From: CAWDVH01 sp963805705
GTDB lineage: Bacteria; Actinomycetota; Actinomycetes; Streptosporangiales; Streptosporangiaceae
NCBI GenBank assembly: GCA_963805705.1
Contig: CAWDVH010000001.1
Coordinates: 992,001 to 1,056,000, forward strand
DNA length: 64,000 nt
Reading direction: 5' to 3'
Both the position numbers and the translations under genes were made by a program. Below the pieces are notes generated by a model. It did no database searches. It saw only the letters and a list, made by a program, of their open reading frames with translations, and was not told where the DNA came from. Below are positions 8,528 through 17,369 of the stretch, piece by piece (position 1 is the stretch's first letter; the number at the start of each line of letters is the position of its first letter).

Positions 8528-9037
8528 CTCAATGGGGGGTGTCCGGCCAGCGCGCCGTTGTCCGTATCCGCACGTCAGAATCCTGCCGGGTGTCCTACAG
8601 CGTCGCCATAGTCCGGCGCCGACCTTCTGGACGACGTGTAGCGAGCTTCGCGCAGCACCCATCGGCCGGTGGTTTCGGAGCAAGGATCTTGTCCCGTGGC
8701 CTGACGGCACGCCGGCCAGCTTGGAGATCACACACCAGGGTGGCTATCGCTTCGCTGTCGGCCTGGCCTCTGATCGGTGACTAGGCACGGGCGCGAAGAC
8801 TGCCGACCTTCCGCTTTCAGGCGTGGCGTACGCCAAGTTGGCGCTGATCGCGCGAGAGTCGTGTGCTGTCGCCGGTCGCTGCTGGTAGGCGGGGCTGCTG
8901 CGGTTGCTGTCACCGTTGCTGTCAGCGGCTCCTCCCCGGTAGAGGCCACTCTGCCAGCTTTATGGCCGGGAGCGTCCTAAACCTTTCCGGCAAGCTCACC
9001 TATAGCCGCCTAGTTGGTGTTCTGGCAGGCTGGAACG
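8528..9037. other. gene-free stretch carrying copy 1 of a duplicated island sequence
   Basis: No intact gene seen. Its most notable content is the copy at 8818-8921 of a sequence repeated at 9925-10029; other parts resemble decayed coding sequence with frequent stops. Confidence 0.4.
8818..8921 (+). repeat. approx. 105-base direct repeat, copy 1
   Basis: Starts CAGGCGTGGCGTACGCCAAG and ends TTGCTGTCACCGTTGCTG; it is about four-fifths identical by eye to 9925-10029, same orientation. In one frame copy 2 reads AYAKMSLIVGEAWAVAGRCW followed by a hydrophobic run, and copy 1 is similar with a stop, so both look like remains of one coding sequence, perhaps a small membrane protein of a conjugative element. 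Confidence 0.6.
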
Positions 9038-9820
9038 GTGGCAGGCTTTGACGAACTCGTGACCGAGGCGCTGTCCGCACCGTTCTCCGGCTGGGATCTC
9101 TCCTGGCTGGACCGCCGCTCCTGGACCGAGCCGCTGCCGTGGGACTACAGCGCCCGCGTCGCCGCCCTGGCCCGCAGCGCCCGGACGATGCTGGACATGG
9201 GCACGGGCGGCGGCGAGGCCCTATCCGGGCTTCCGGACCGCGCGCCGCGCACCATTGCGACCGAGGCATGGCCACCCAATGTGCCGGTGGCCGGACGGCG
9301 CCTGCTGCCGCTCGGCATCCCCGTGATCCAGGACGAGGCAGCAGCCGACAACATGGATCAGAACGGGGCCAACGACGGCGGCCGCCTGCCGTTCCGCGAC
9401 GGGTCGCTGGATCTGATCTGCAACCGGCACGAGTCATTCCTTGCTCTCGAGGTCAGCCGCGTTCTCGCGCCAGGCGGCACCTTCGTGACCCAGCAGGTCG
9501 ATTACCACGACGACGACGACCTAGCCCAGATAATTGGAATCGAGACGCCGGAGGAGCCGGACAGCTGGATCGGGCTGGCCGAGCGACAGGTCACCGAAGC
9601 GGGACTAGTGATCGAGGAAGCTGCTAGGGCCGACCAGCGCATCCGCTTCGACGACATCGCGGCGGTCGTCTTCTACCTGAAGGCCGTCAGCTGGTCAATC
9701 CCGGGTTACAGCCTCGAGAAATACCAGGACCGCCTCCGCGCCCTGTACGAGGACGCCAGCGCCTGGCCAGTCGTGACCAGCGGGCACCGGTTCCTTCTCG
9801 TCGCGTCCAAGCCCGGCTGA
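9038..9820 (+). CDS. SAM-dependent methyltransferase
   Basis: About 260 residues. Motif I is ARTMLDMGTGGGEAL, followed by TIATEAWPPNV (end of strand 2), a motif IV-like DGSLDLICNRHESF, and EVSRVLAPGGTFVTQQV, all typical of class I methyltransferases of the UbiE/Methyltransf_11 type. The family often continues with DDLAQIIG...WIGLAERQVTEAGLVIEEA. I choose the GTG at 9038, where VAGFDELVTEAL begins a natural N-terminus; an alternative start lies at 9014. It stands alone in the island, with repeats on both sides. Confidence 0.8.
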   Translation: MAGFDELVTEALSAPFSGWDLSWLDRRSWTEPLPWDYSARVAALARSARTMLDMGTGGGEALSGLPDRAPRTIATEAWPPNVPVAGRRLLPLGIPVIQDEAAADNMDQNGANDGGRLPFRDGSLDLICNRHESFLALEVSRVLAPGGTFVTQQVDYHDDDDLAQIIGIETPEEPDSWIGLAERQVTEAGLVIEEAARADQRIRFDDIAAVVFYLKAVSWSIPGYSLEKYQDRLRALYEDASAWPVVTSGHRFLLVASKPG

Positions 9821-9924
9821 GCCGCCACGGCCACTGTCGCGCCGCGCGCCTGGCACGCTCGACGGTCGCGCGCCCGTATGAACGCGCCGGGTTCGGCCCA
9901 GCCGATGCCCAGATGCTGCGAACA

Positions 9925-10029
9925 CAGGCGTGGCCTACGCCAAGATGTCGCTGATCGTGGGAGAGGCGTGGGCTGTCGCGGGTCGCTGTTGGAAGCCGGT
10001 TGCTGCTGCTGTTGCTGTCACCGTTGCTG
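9925..10029 (+). repeat. approx. 105-base direct repeat, copy 2
   Basis: Second copy of the sequence at 8818-8921, same strand, with the block GTTGCTGTCACCGTTGCTG shared exactly. It lies 153 bases before the truncated sensor copy at 10182. No other gene is seen in 9821-10181. Confidence 0.6.
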
Positions 10030-10181
10030 CCGGGTCGGTGGACCACACGCGTCCCTGGGACCGTGCTAGCCCTACCCCAGATTTGGGTGTCCGCCCGGTG
10101 GATCTCCTGCCTGGGCCCGGCGAGTATTGAGAGGCAGGTGACCAGGATGGCCGGACACCGCAGGTTATAGGAGGAATTCCG

Positions 10182-10454
10182 ATGAATGCACAAGATGACA
10201 ACACCGCTCCGTCGCGCACCGGCATGCGGCGCATAATCCCGCGTTTTGAGTTCCGTCGCCTCCATGGCATGGCGCGCGTGCGCATTGGCGCTGGTACCGT
10301 CCTGGTTGGCCTTGGCGTCATTACGCTCGTGGGAGGTTCCTTCACGCCGAAGGCGGCCGTCTGGGCAGCGTTCTTCCTGGTGCTGGCGGCGCTGCAGTTC
10401 TCGGTCGGCTACTGGTACCTGGCTATCGTCCGCTCCGCAGCTTCCCGGACCTGA
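10182..10454 (+). CDS. truncated duplicate of the sensor kinase membrane domain
   Basis: A 90-residue protein with a strong ribosome-binding site (AGGAGG). Residues 35-82 (RIGAGTVLVGLGVITLVGGS, FTPKAAVWAAFFLVLAALQF, SVGYWYLAI) are nearly identical to the N-terminal membrane domain of the histidine kinase at 10725, but it ends right after the second membrane segment, with no kinase domains. It is either a decayed tandem duplicate or a free-standing two-helix protein that could dimerise with the kinase. Bases 10455-10724 hold no other gene. Confidence 0.65.
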   Translation: MNAQDDNTAPSRTGMRRIIPRFEFRRLHGMARVRIGAGTVLVGLGVITLVGGSFTPKAAVWAAFFLVLAALQFSVGYWYLAIVRSAASRT

Positions 10455-10724
10455 GGCTGGTCTGCTCGCACTGGTCTGGCGGTGCTAGACGAGCTGACAG
10501 GCGCTTGCTGGCACAGAAGCTCCCGCCCTTCGGCTGGTTCCGGTTGCTGATCTTCCTCGGTCTTCTCGCAAGCGCCAGGATCCGCGGGAGTAGATCGCCG
10601 GGTCTAGGCTGGTGCAAGCCATCGCGAAGCGACGTCTTGGCAGGGCGGCCTAGACTCAGCGGCCACGAGCGGGCCAATCGGGAGCGAGAAAATGGCTGCA
10701 CTACAGGTCACAGGAGGCATCCGG

Positions 10725-11645
10725 ATGCACGCATCGGATGACTATGTCCCTCCCCAGCGGTCCGTTCTCGAAAGAATTCTGATCAGGTCATGGGAGTACC
10801 GCCGCCTGCGTTTGTTGGCGGGCGTGCGCATTGGCGCTGGTTTTGTCTTGGTCGGCCTCAGCTTCATTACGCTCGTGGGAGGCTCCTTCACGCCGAAGGC
10901 GGTCGTCTGGGCAGCGTTCTTCCTGGTGCTGGCGGCGCTGCAGTTCTCGGTCGGCTACTGGTACCTGGCTATCGACCACCGCCCGTTTGCGCGGCGGGTT
11001 CGTGAGCTGGAGCGGTCCCGGGCCCACTTGGTGGACGACTCGGCCGCCAGGCTGCGCCAGATCGAGCGGGACCTGCACGACGGCGCACAGGCGCAGATGG
11101 TCGCCGTCGCCATGAAGCTGGGGCTAGCCACCAAGAAGCTCCGCGGCCTGACCGACGGGACCGGGCAGACCGACCTGGAGCGGGTCCTGGAGCTGGTCGC
11201 CGCCGCCCACCGCGGCACCAAGGAGGCCATCACCGAACTGCGTGACCTGGCCCGCGGCTTCCACCCCCCCGTCCTCGACCAGGGCCTCGGCACTGCGCTC
11301 GCCACCCTCGCCACGCGCAGCGAGGTGCCCGTCGAGCTGGCCATCGACCTGCCCGAGCGCCCGTCGGCCGCGATCGAGACCATCGCCTACTTCTGCGCCG
11401 CTGAGCTGCTCACCAACGTGACTAAGCACAGCGGCGCCCGGCATGCCACGCTGGAAGTGGCCCACGTGCCCGGGCTGCTGCGGATGCGGGTCAGCGACGA
11501 CGGCTGCGGCCGCGCCCGCATCGAGGCCCGCGGCGGCCTGGCCGGGCTGGCCGAGCGGGTCGGGACCGTGGACGGCAGGCTGCAGGTCGCCAGCCCGCCC
11601 GGGGGGCCCACCGTGGTCACCGTAGAGCTGCCGTCCCACGCCTGA
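10725..11645 (+). CDS. NarL-system sensor histidine kinase
   Basis: 306 residues from the ATG at 10725 (AGGAGG seven bases upstream). Two N-terminal membrane helices with almost no extracellular loop are followed by a HisKA_3 dimerisation helix with the phospho-acceptor His in LRQIERDLHDGAQAQM, and a HATPase_c domain (ELLTNVTKHSGARHA as N box; VSDDGCGRARIEARGGLAGL as G1 region; a second Gly-rich turn). The lack of an outer sensor domain suggests intramembrane sensing, as in LiaS/DesK-like kinases. The response regulator starts 17 bases downstream, so both form one operon. Signal unknown. Confidence 0.9.
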   Translation: MHASDDYVPPQRSVLERILIRSWEYRRLRLLAGVRIGAGFVLVGLSFITLVGGSFTPKAVVWAAFFLVLAALQFSVGYWYLAIDHRPFARRVRELERSRAHLVDDSAARLRQIERDLHDGAQAQMVAVAMKLGLATKKLRGLTDGTGQTDLERVLELVAAAHRGTKEAITELRDLARGFHPPVLDQGLGTALATLATRSEVPVELAIDLPERPSAAIETIAYFCAAELLTNVTKHSGARHATLEVAHVPGLLRMRVSDDGCGRARIEARGGLAGLAERVGTVDGRLQVASPPGGPTVVTVELPSHA

Positions 11646-11662
11646 CCGGACCGGAGCCCTCG

Positions 11663-12319
11663 ATGCGGATTGTGATCGCCGAAGACTCGGCCGTAATGCG
11701 AGCGGGCCTGGCCGAAATCCTGGCCGACAGTGACCACGAGGTGGTCGCCGCCGTCGGCAACGCCGAGGACCTGCTGGCCGCGGTGGACGAGCACCGCCCA
11801 GACGCCGCCGTGGTGGACGTGCGGATGCCGCCTGGCTACACCGACGAGGGCCTGCGCGCCGCGATCGCCATCCGCCGCGACCACCCCACGACCGGCGTGC
11901 TGGTGTTCTCCCAGTACATCGAGACCCGCTATACCGCTGACCTGCTCGGGGCGGCGTCCGGCGGCGGCGCCGCAGGCGTCGGGTACCTGCTCAAGGACCG
12001 GGTCGCCGACGTCGAGGAGTTCGTCGAAGCGCTGAGCCGGGTAGCCGCCGGGGGCACCGCCCTCGACCCGGAGGTCGTCACGCAACTTCTGCGCGCCAGC
12101 CACCGCACCGACGGGCTCGGCACGCTCACCGCCAGGGAACATGATGTGCTCGCGCTGATGGCCGAGGGCCGCTCCAATGCCGCGATCGCCGGGATCCTGG
12201 TGGTTTCCGAGAAGTCCGTCGAAAAACACGTCGGGAACATCTTCAGCAAACTCGGCCTGCCCCCCTCAGACGCCGACCACCGCCGGGTGCTCGCCGTCCT
12301 CCGCTACCTGGAGTCCTGA
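11663..12319 (+). CDS. NarL/LuxR-family response regulator
   Basis: 218 residues. The receiver domain has the acidic pair in IVIAEDS (Glu7, Asp8), the phospho-accepting Asp52 in AAVVDVRMPPG, the Thr/Ser position in VLVFSQY and the conserved Lys in GYLLKDRV. The C-terminus is a LuxR-type HTH (LTAREHDVLALMAEGRSNAA, SEKSVEKHVGNIFSKLGL). It is the cognate partner of the kinase directly upstream and acts as a DNA-binding activator or repressor; target genes are not evident in the window. Confidence 0.92.
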   Translation: MRIVIAEDSAVMRAGLAEILADSDHEVVAAVGNAEDLLAAVDEHRPDAAVVDVRMPPGYTDEGLRAAIAIRRDHPTTGVLVFSQYIETRYTADLLGAASGGGAAGVGYLLKDRVADVEEFVEALSRVAAGGTALDPEVVTQLLRASHRTDGLGTLTAREHDVLALMAEGRSNAAIAGILVVSEKSVEKHVGNIFSKLGLPPSDADHRRVLAVLRYLES

Positions 12320-12741
12320 CGGGGGTGCCTGCCTCACATGATCACTGGCAACATGCCTACCGCTCGCTCGGCCTGCCCCGGCCTGCGGGTTTCTGGTGTG
12401 GGGGGCGGAGCATGAGAGGGTTCGGGCTTCAGTCCTCTCCGTCTTTCCCGTAGGCGCCGAACCCTGGCGAGCGGGTGCGGTGTCTAGGCTCGGCGAAGCC
12501 GATCGCCTGCGACGCGACCGGAGGGAGCGACCTAGACGCGGTGGCCGGGAACGGGACAATGGCTCGCCGGGACGACAGCACCGTGCGTCGTCGGGTGAGC
12601 CTGACTGATCGGTGGTGGCCTGCATCGCGCGGCGCGGACCAGGCCATCACCAACGCGATCGACTCCCACGTCCAGGCCGAGCAGCGCGGCGCTGGCGACG
12701 TTCGCCATAGGCCGTCCTATGCTTCCATGCCGCATGACGTC
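12320..12741. repeat. non-coding stretch with island repeat copy A
   Basis: No gene. Blocks at 12437-12560 (GGCGCCGAACCCTGGCGAG, then CGGCGAAGCCGAT and GCGACGCGACCG) and 12629-12687 (coding potential RGADQAITNAIDSHVQAEQ) recur in the same order and strand at 15982-16120 and 16298-16360. The two copies bracket the DUF2252-channel-FUSC segment. Confidence 0.6.
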
Positions 12742-14211
12742 TCAGATGTCGGTGGTCGTCTGGGCCCGGCCGTCTTTGACGGCGGCCTGGAGGGCGGCGT
12801 AGTCGCGTTCGTTCTGGTCGGCGTATTTCTCGGCGAAGTCGGCGATCGCCTGGGCGAATTTGTCGGAGCCGCCGAGGTAGGCGGCCAGCGCGATGCGGTC
12901 GCCGGATCGGGCGTGGGCCCGGGCGAGGGCCCACCCGCAGACTTGCGCGTAGACGGCCATGCCCGAGGGGATCATCTGCTCGATCGGGAAGGAGAATTTC
13001 CAGTCTTTGAGCTGGCGCACATAGTAGTCGCGGTCCACCCCGTCGGGCCCGGTCACGTGGGTCCAGCCGAGGAAGATGTCGCTTTCGGCCTGCATCAGGA
13101 GCTGCCCGGCGACGACGCGCTCGCCGTGGCTGGCGTAGGGGCTGCGCCCGCAGTAGGCGGCCAGGGCGGAGGCCTGGGCTTCCTTGGGCTGCAAGAACAG
13201 CGGCTCGGTCCCGTCCCCGGCGTCCATCAGCGCGATCCAGCAGCGGGTGCCGACGCTGCCCACCCCGACCACCTTGCGGGCCAGCTGAACCAGCGTGAAC
13301 TGCTCCAGCAGGTGCTTGCGGTCGGACGGCAGCGTGCGCAGGTATTTGCCCAGTACCCCGCGGATCAGCTCATAGATCGCACCGGCCTGTACGTCGGGGA
13401 AGACCTCCTCGACCGGCTGGATCAGCGGGGGGTCGCTGATGATCTGCCGCTGCCCATTGGCCTGGGTGGTGAGCTTGCGCAGCGCCTGCATGCTGTCGTG
13501 GGTGTGGGCCTTGGCCGTCATCTTCTCGACGGCCTTGACCCTTTTCGCCTTGAACTGCGACCGGTACTGGGCGATCGCGTCCTCGACGTCCAGGTGGGCA
13601 TACCACACCGCCAGGAACGGCTGCTCCGCGAAGGCGCGCATCGCCGTCCGGTAGCTCTCGGCCCCCGCAAGGACGACCTTGCGGCGCTCCTTGGCGGAGA
13701 ACCCGTTCTCCCGCCCGGCCACGGCCAGGCTGGCCGCCAGCCGCTTGACATCCCACTCGAACGGGCCGGGCACGGTCTCGTCGAAGTCGTTGACGTCAAA
13801 CACCAGCCGCCGCGCGGGGGAAGCGAACGCGCCGAAATTGGACAGGTGCGCGTCCCCGCACAGCTGCACCCGCAGCCCCGACGTAGGCGTGGTGGCCAGG
13901 TCGGCCGCCATCGGCAGCGCCGCCCCCCGGAAGAACGTGAACGGCGACACCAGCATCCGCCCATGCCGCACCGGCACCAGCTCCGGCACCCGCGACTTCT
14001 CCTGCTCCAGCAGCAGCCCAACCGGATCCCGCGACCGATCCGGCGTGAACTCCGCATGCGACTCCAACAGAGCCGCTGCCCGGGCATCCTTCCCCTGCGC
14101 CTCCCGGTCCGCCCGGCTCAGCTGTTCCCCCGTCCCGGCCCGCGCCCGGCCCCCACCAGACGCCCGCCCGGCAGGCCGTCGCCGCGCGGCACCCACAGTC
14201 TTCACCGGCAT
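12742..14211 (-). CDS. DUF2252 family protein
   Basis: 489 residues, full length for DUF2252. Recognisable blocks are RVPELVPVRHGRMLVSPFTF, FRGAALPMAADLA, VQLCGDAHLSNFG, VFDVNDFDETVPGPFEWDVK, RKVVGVGSVGTRCWIALM and the C-terminal ALARAHARSGD. The GDAHLSNFG and FDVNDFDE motifs resemble the catalytic and metal-binding loops of aminoglycoside-phosphotransferase-like kinases, which suggests a kinase-like fold; actual activity is unknown. The N-terminal 30 residues are basic and Ala/Gly-rich. Bracketed by the repeats at 12.4 and 16.0 kb. Confidence 0.9.
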   Translation of the reverse strand: MPVKTVGAARRRPAGRASGGGRARAGTGEQLSRADREAQGKDARAAALLESHAEFTPDRSRDPVGLLLEQEKSRVPELVPVRHGRMLVSPFTFFRGAALPMAADLATTPTSGLRVQLCGDAHLSNFGAFASPARRLVFDVNDFDETVPGPFEWDVKRLAASLAVAGRENGFSAKERRKVVLAGAESYRTAMRAFAEQPFLAVWYAHLDVEDAIAQYRSQFKAKRVKAVEKMTAKAHTHDSMQALRKLTTQANGQRQIISDPPLIQPVEEVFPDVQAGAIYELIRGVLGKYLRTLPSDRKHLLEQFTLVQLARKVVGVGSVGTRCWIALMDAGDGTEPLFLQPKEAQASALAAYCGRSPYASHGERVVAGQLLMQAESDIFLGWTHVTGPDGVDRDYYVRQLKDWKFSFPIEQMIPSGMAVYAQVCGWALARAHARSGDRIALAAYLGGSDKFAQAIADFAEKYADQNERDYAALQAAVKDGRAQTTTDI

Positions 14212-14327
14212 GGCAACCCCTTCCGCCCAGGACCATTAGCTTGATGCGCCGGAACTGCCGGTGAACCACCTGGTTCCTCGCCAGCCCGCGCAGCGTCGAC
14301 CGAAGCCCACCATCTGTCCCGTTTACG

Positions 14328-14750
14328 TTGCGTTCACCGTTACATAACCATTCGACCGCACGCCAAGGGGAGCATCAACCCCTAGCGAGGGTGAATCCAG
14401 GCCGTCCACCTCTGGGCAAACCATCGGCGCACCGGGAGGTGGCGGGTGTTACCTGGGATCAAGACGCGATCGAAGCGGAGCGCTCCGCTGCCTCCCTGCC
14501 GGCCAGCAACTTCGGCGGGCGGCGGACGCACACCGACGGGTTGTACTTCACCGTCACCGTGCTCTCGACGGTCGGGTTCGGCGACATCACGGCCAAGACC
14601 CAGGCGGCGCGGCCGGTGGTCACCGGGCAGATGATCGCGGATCTGGTCATCTTCGCGCTCGCGGTCAAGGTCATCGTGGGTGCGGTCGGTCGTGGCCGGC
14701 AGGCGGGAGAGGCCAGCGGCGGACAGCCCGCGCAGGAAACCCGCCGCTAG
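14328..14750 (+). pseudogene. truncated K+ channel pore (Ion_trans_2)
   Basis: The readable homology begins about residue 60: THTDGLYFTVTVLSTVGFGD, with the potassium selectivity filter TVGFGD, followed by ITAKTQAARPVV and a membrane helix MIADLVIFALAVKVIVGAV. The first transmembrane helix that every two-helix pore needs is missing; residues 1-60 are Pro/Arg/His-rich and look non-coding. It is probably the 3' half of a voltage-independent channel gene cut during island rearrangement. The last 80 bases overlap the convergent FUSC frame. Confidence 0.6.
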
Positions 14751-15932
14751 CCGCGAGAAGGCCGCAGGCGCTCGTCCGCCGTTCCGATTTAGGCGGGCTT
14801 GTGGCCCGTGCGTGGCCCGGTTTGAGATTGCGATACAGCCGCAGCCGCCGGGCTGTGGGCTGCTGGTAGTGCGACCACCTCAGAGTGATCCCTGAGGCGA
14901 GCAGAATGAGCGCGGACCCGATCAGGGTGAACCCGAGCCGCTGCGCATCGGTGGTGGTCACATCGGCGATGCTGGTCGAGGTGAACAGCACGACCGCGGG
15001 GGTAATGAAGATCGAGTACAGGACGTAGGAGTGCGGGCCGAGCATGATCACCGCTGTGATCACGAACAGGACCAGGCCGATAGCGAGCAGCACGGCTTCG
15101 GAAGCGGTGACCGATGCCACGATCGCGGCGATCACGACCCCGCCGACAGTTCCGGCGACCCGGCCCAGGGTCCGTTTCAGGTGGGTGTCGGCGCCGAATT
15201 GGGTCACCGCCAGCACCGTCAGCACCAGCCAGGCGCCGTTGGACCCGGGCCGCCAGATCAGTACCCCCAGAGTGCTCGCCGTGCACAGCACGGTGATGGT
15301 GGTTGTGTAGACCACGGTGTCGTCCCGGGTCCACGGTTCCGGGGCGGCGGCAGCTTCTGCTTGCGCAGCAGCGGCGGGAAAACCAGCGCCGCCCACAGCG
15401 CCCCGCCGCCCAGGAACAGCATGTTCCACAGCAGGTAAGAGGTACTGGCCCGGTCCACCGCCGTGAGCCCGCTCCACGGCGGCGGGGCGATGATCATGAA
15501 CGCGAGGAACATCGGGATCAGCAGCAGCCCCCGGTGCAGCCCCAGGGCAGCGCTCACCCCGACCCCGAAGCACATGATCGCCATCAGCCCCGCGCCCGCC
15601 ACCGGGACCGCCCCGGACACGATCGCGACCGGGGTCAGCGCCGTCAGCAACCCGACACTGAGATAAGCCATCGCCTGGCCGCCGATCATCAGGTTCGTCA
15701 GGGCGACCGCGCCGCCCAGCACCGCAAACGACGATGCCGTGACCTGGCCGCTGATCGCAGCGAACACCGCGAACGGCACGCTCAGAATCACGATCGCCGC
15801 GACAGCGACAACAGTCCGGCGGGCCAGCACCTGAGACAGCCGTGGACTGGCACCCTCAGGGGATTCTCCAGACCCAGCCACGGTCCCTCCAAGCGGGCAG
15901 ACCAAACCGCCCGGCGCATCCTCATCAAACAC
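14671..15932 (-). pseudogene. FUSC-family membrane protein, frameshifted
   Basis: From 15932 the first part carries about five membrane helices (TVVAVAAIVILSVPFAVFAA, FAVLGGAVALTNLMIGG, LLTALTPVAIVSGAVPVAG, GLLLIPMFLAFMIIAPPPW) up to LLRKQKLPP. From about 15345 the protein continues in another frame: TRDDTVVYTTTITVLCTAST, WLVLTVLAVTQFGADTHLKR, TLGRVAGTVGGVVIAAIV, the typical FUSC C-terminal block. One base appears lost in the CCGCCGCC run near 15345. Intact, it would be a fusaric-acid-resistance-like exporter. The final 60 or so codons down to 14671 look like read-through. Confidence 0.75.
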
Positions 15933-16489
15933 CTTTCACGATCACCTGTGAATCGCGCCGGTGGCTCGGAGACTTTGCCCTGTCCCCGTCTTCCTCATCG
16001 GCGCCGAACCCTGGCGAGTCGAGTGGACGCCGCGTCTAACTTGGGGTTTCGGCGAAGCCGATACCATACGACGCGACCGCAGAGATCGGCTTAATGACGC
16101 GGCGGCCGGGAGCCGGACAATTGTCGCGCGAGGAAGACGGTTATACGCGGCCCCGGCCTGTCTGTCGTGCGAGCTCTCTTGATCTGCGTGCCGTGCAGGT
16201 GTGGCCCGGCGCGCGCCGGGCGGGCCTCTCCGAAGGCAGAGGCCGGCGCTATCGCCGGGCGAGCGGCGCCGCAGGCGCCGCTCTTGACCAGCATGAGTCG
16301 CGCGGTGCGGATCAGGCGATCACAGATGCCATCGACCGGCATGTGCAGACCGAGCAGGATGACGACGAGGACGATGACGGCTCGGCAGGCACGCTGGCCC
16401 CCGTGGGCTAATGGCACGGGAGATCAGCAACAACCTGGAACGATCAAGAGCCGGTCTCAGGGTCATTGCCCTGACCTGGGGTTACGGGG
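15933..16489. repeat. island repeat copy B next to the tRNA
   Basis: No intact gene. Blocks at 15982-16120 and 16298-16360 repeat those at 12437-12687. The second block is coding-like (RGADQAITDAIDRHVQTEQ, then an acidic tail and a stop at 16411), only about 80 bases from the tRNA 3' end. Position and composition fit the C-terminal tail of a tyrosine integrase whose gene abuts its attachment site, but no catalytic motif remains. Confidence 0.5.
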
Positions 16490-16563
16490 TGGAGCGGGTG
16501 ACGAGAATCGAACTCGCACTATCAGCTTGGGAAGCTGACGTTCTACCATTGAACTACACCCGC
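16490..16563 (-). tRNA. tRNA-Gly(CCC)
   Basis: Minus-strand cloverleaf starting GCGGGTGTAGTTCAATGG. The anticodon loop TTCCCAA gives anticodon CCC, the T-arm has GAGTTCGATTCTC, the acceptor stem pairs GCGGGTG with CACCCGC, and CCA is encoded. It is intact and serves as the attachment site of the island: two 3' fragments of it lie at 7557 and 3510. Confidence 0.95.
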
Positions 16564-16652
16564 GCGGCGCGCCCTGGCTGGTGCCGACGGTCGCAGGCAC
16601 CGGCTGGGCTTGGCTCGCCCCGACATCGTACCGGAACCGGTAGGTTGCCAGG

Positions 16653-17228
16653 GTGCTGCTCTCCGACCGGGATATCAGGAAGGAAGTCGAGTCGGGCCGG
16701 GTCAGGCTCGATCCGTACTCGCCTGAGCTCATCCAGCCGTCCAGCATTGACGTGCGCCTGGATCGTTACTTCCGCGTGTTCGAGAATCATCGTTATCCGC
16801 ACATTGACCCCGCGGTCGAGCAGCCTGACCTGACCCGGCTGGTCGAGACCGCCGGGGACGAGTCGTTCGTGCTGCATCCGGGTGAGTTCGTGCTGGCCTC
16901 CACCTTTGAGGTCGTGACGTTGCCCGACGACATCGCCGGGCGGCTGGAGGGCAAGAGCTCGCTGGGCCGGCTGGGCCTGCTGACCCACTCCACCGCCGGC
17001 TGGATCGACCCCGGGTTCTCCGGGCACGTGACCCTGGAGCTCTCCAACGTCGCCACGCTGCCGATCAAGCTCTGGCCGGGCATGAAGATAGGCCAGCTCT
17101 GCCTCTTCCGGACCAGCTCGCCCGCGGAGCATCCCTACGGCTCGGCGCTCTACGGGTCGCGGTACCAGGACCAGCGCGGGCCTACCCCCTCCAGGTCCTA
17201 CCTCAACTTCTACCGGACCGACGTCTGA
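16653..17228 (+). CDS. dcd: dCTP deaminase
   Basis: 191 residues from a GTG start. The family core is complete: MLLSDRDI, LIQPSSIDVRLD, FVLHPGEFVLASTFE, then RLEGKSSLGRLGLLTHSTAG, WIDPGFSGHVTLELSN, and the C-terminal GSRYQDQRGPTPSRSY. It deaminates dCTP toward dUTP/dUMP in pyrimidine deoxynucleotide synthesis. Actinobacterial relatives such as the mycobacterial enzyme are bifunctional deaminase-dUTPases giving dUMP directly; that is possible here. It lies divergently from the tRNA-Gly and marks the start of core chromosome to the right of the island. Confidence 0.95.
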   Translation: MLLSDRDIRKEVESGRVRLDPYSPELIQPSSIDVRLDRYFRVFENHRYPHIDPAVEQPDLTRLVETAGDESFVLHPGEFVLASTFEVVTLPDDIAGRLEGKSSLGRLGLLTHSTAGWIDPGFSGHVTLELSNVATLPIKLWPGMKIGQLCLFRTSSPAEHPYGSALYGSRYQDQRGPTPSRSYLNFYRTDV

Positions 17229-17369
17229 CACCGGCGTTCTGACGTGGACGCCCGGACCGCCGTCCTCTGACACCGGCCCCTGGCCCGACTTCTGACCTGG
17301 TCGAGTTAACCTCAGTCGTTACTGGGCAGTAGGAAAGTAGCAAGCCGACGAGAGCAGGGATCAGGGACG

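Noticed and set aside
8521..8560. tRNA-like GTAGCTCAATGG sequence
   Set aside because: Only the D-arm start resembles a tRNA; no anticodon stem, T-arm or matching acceptor follows.
12475..14244. A 589-codon open frame on the plus strand across the DUF2252 gene
   Set aside because: It mirrors the minus-strand DUF2252 gene, whose product has clear family motifs; the plus-strand translation is low-complexity and has no recognisable domain.
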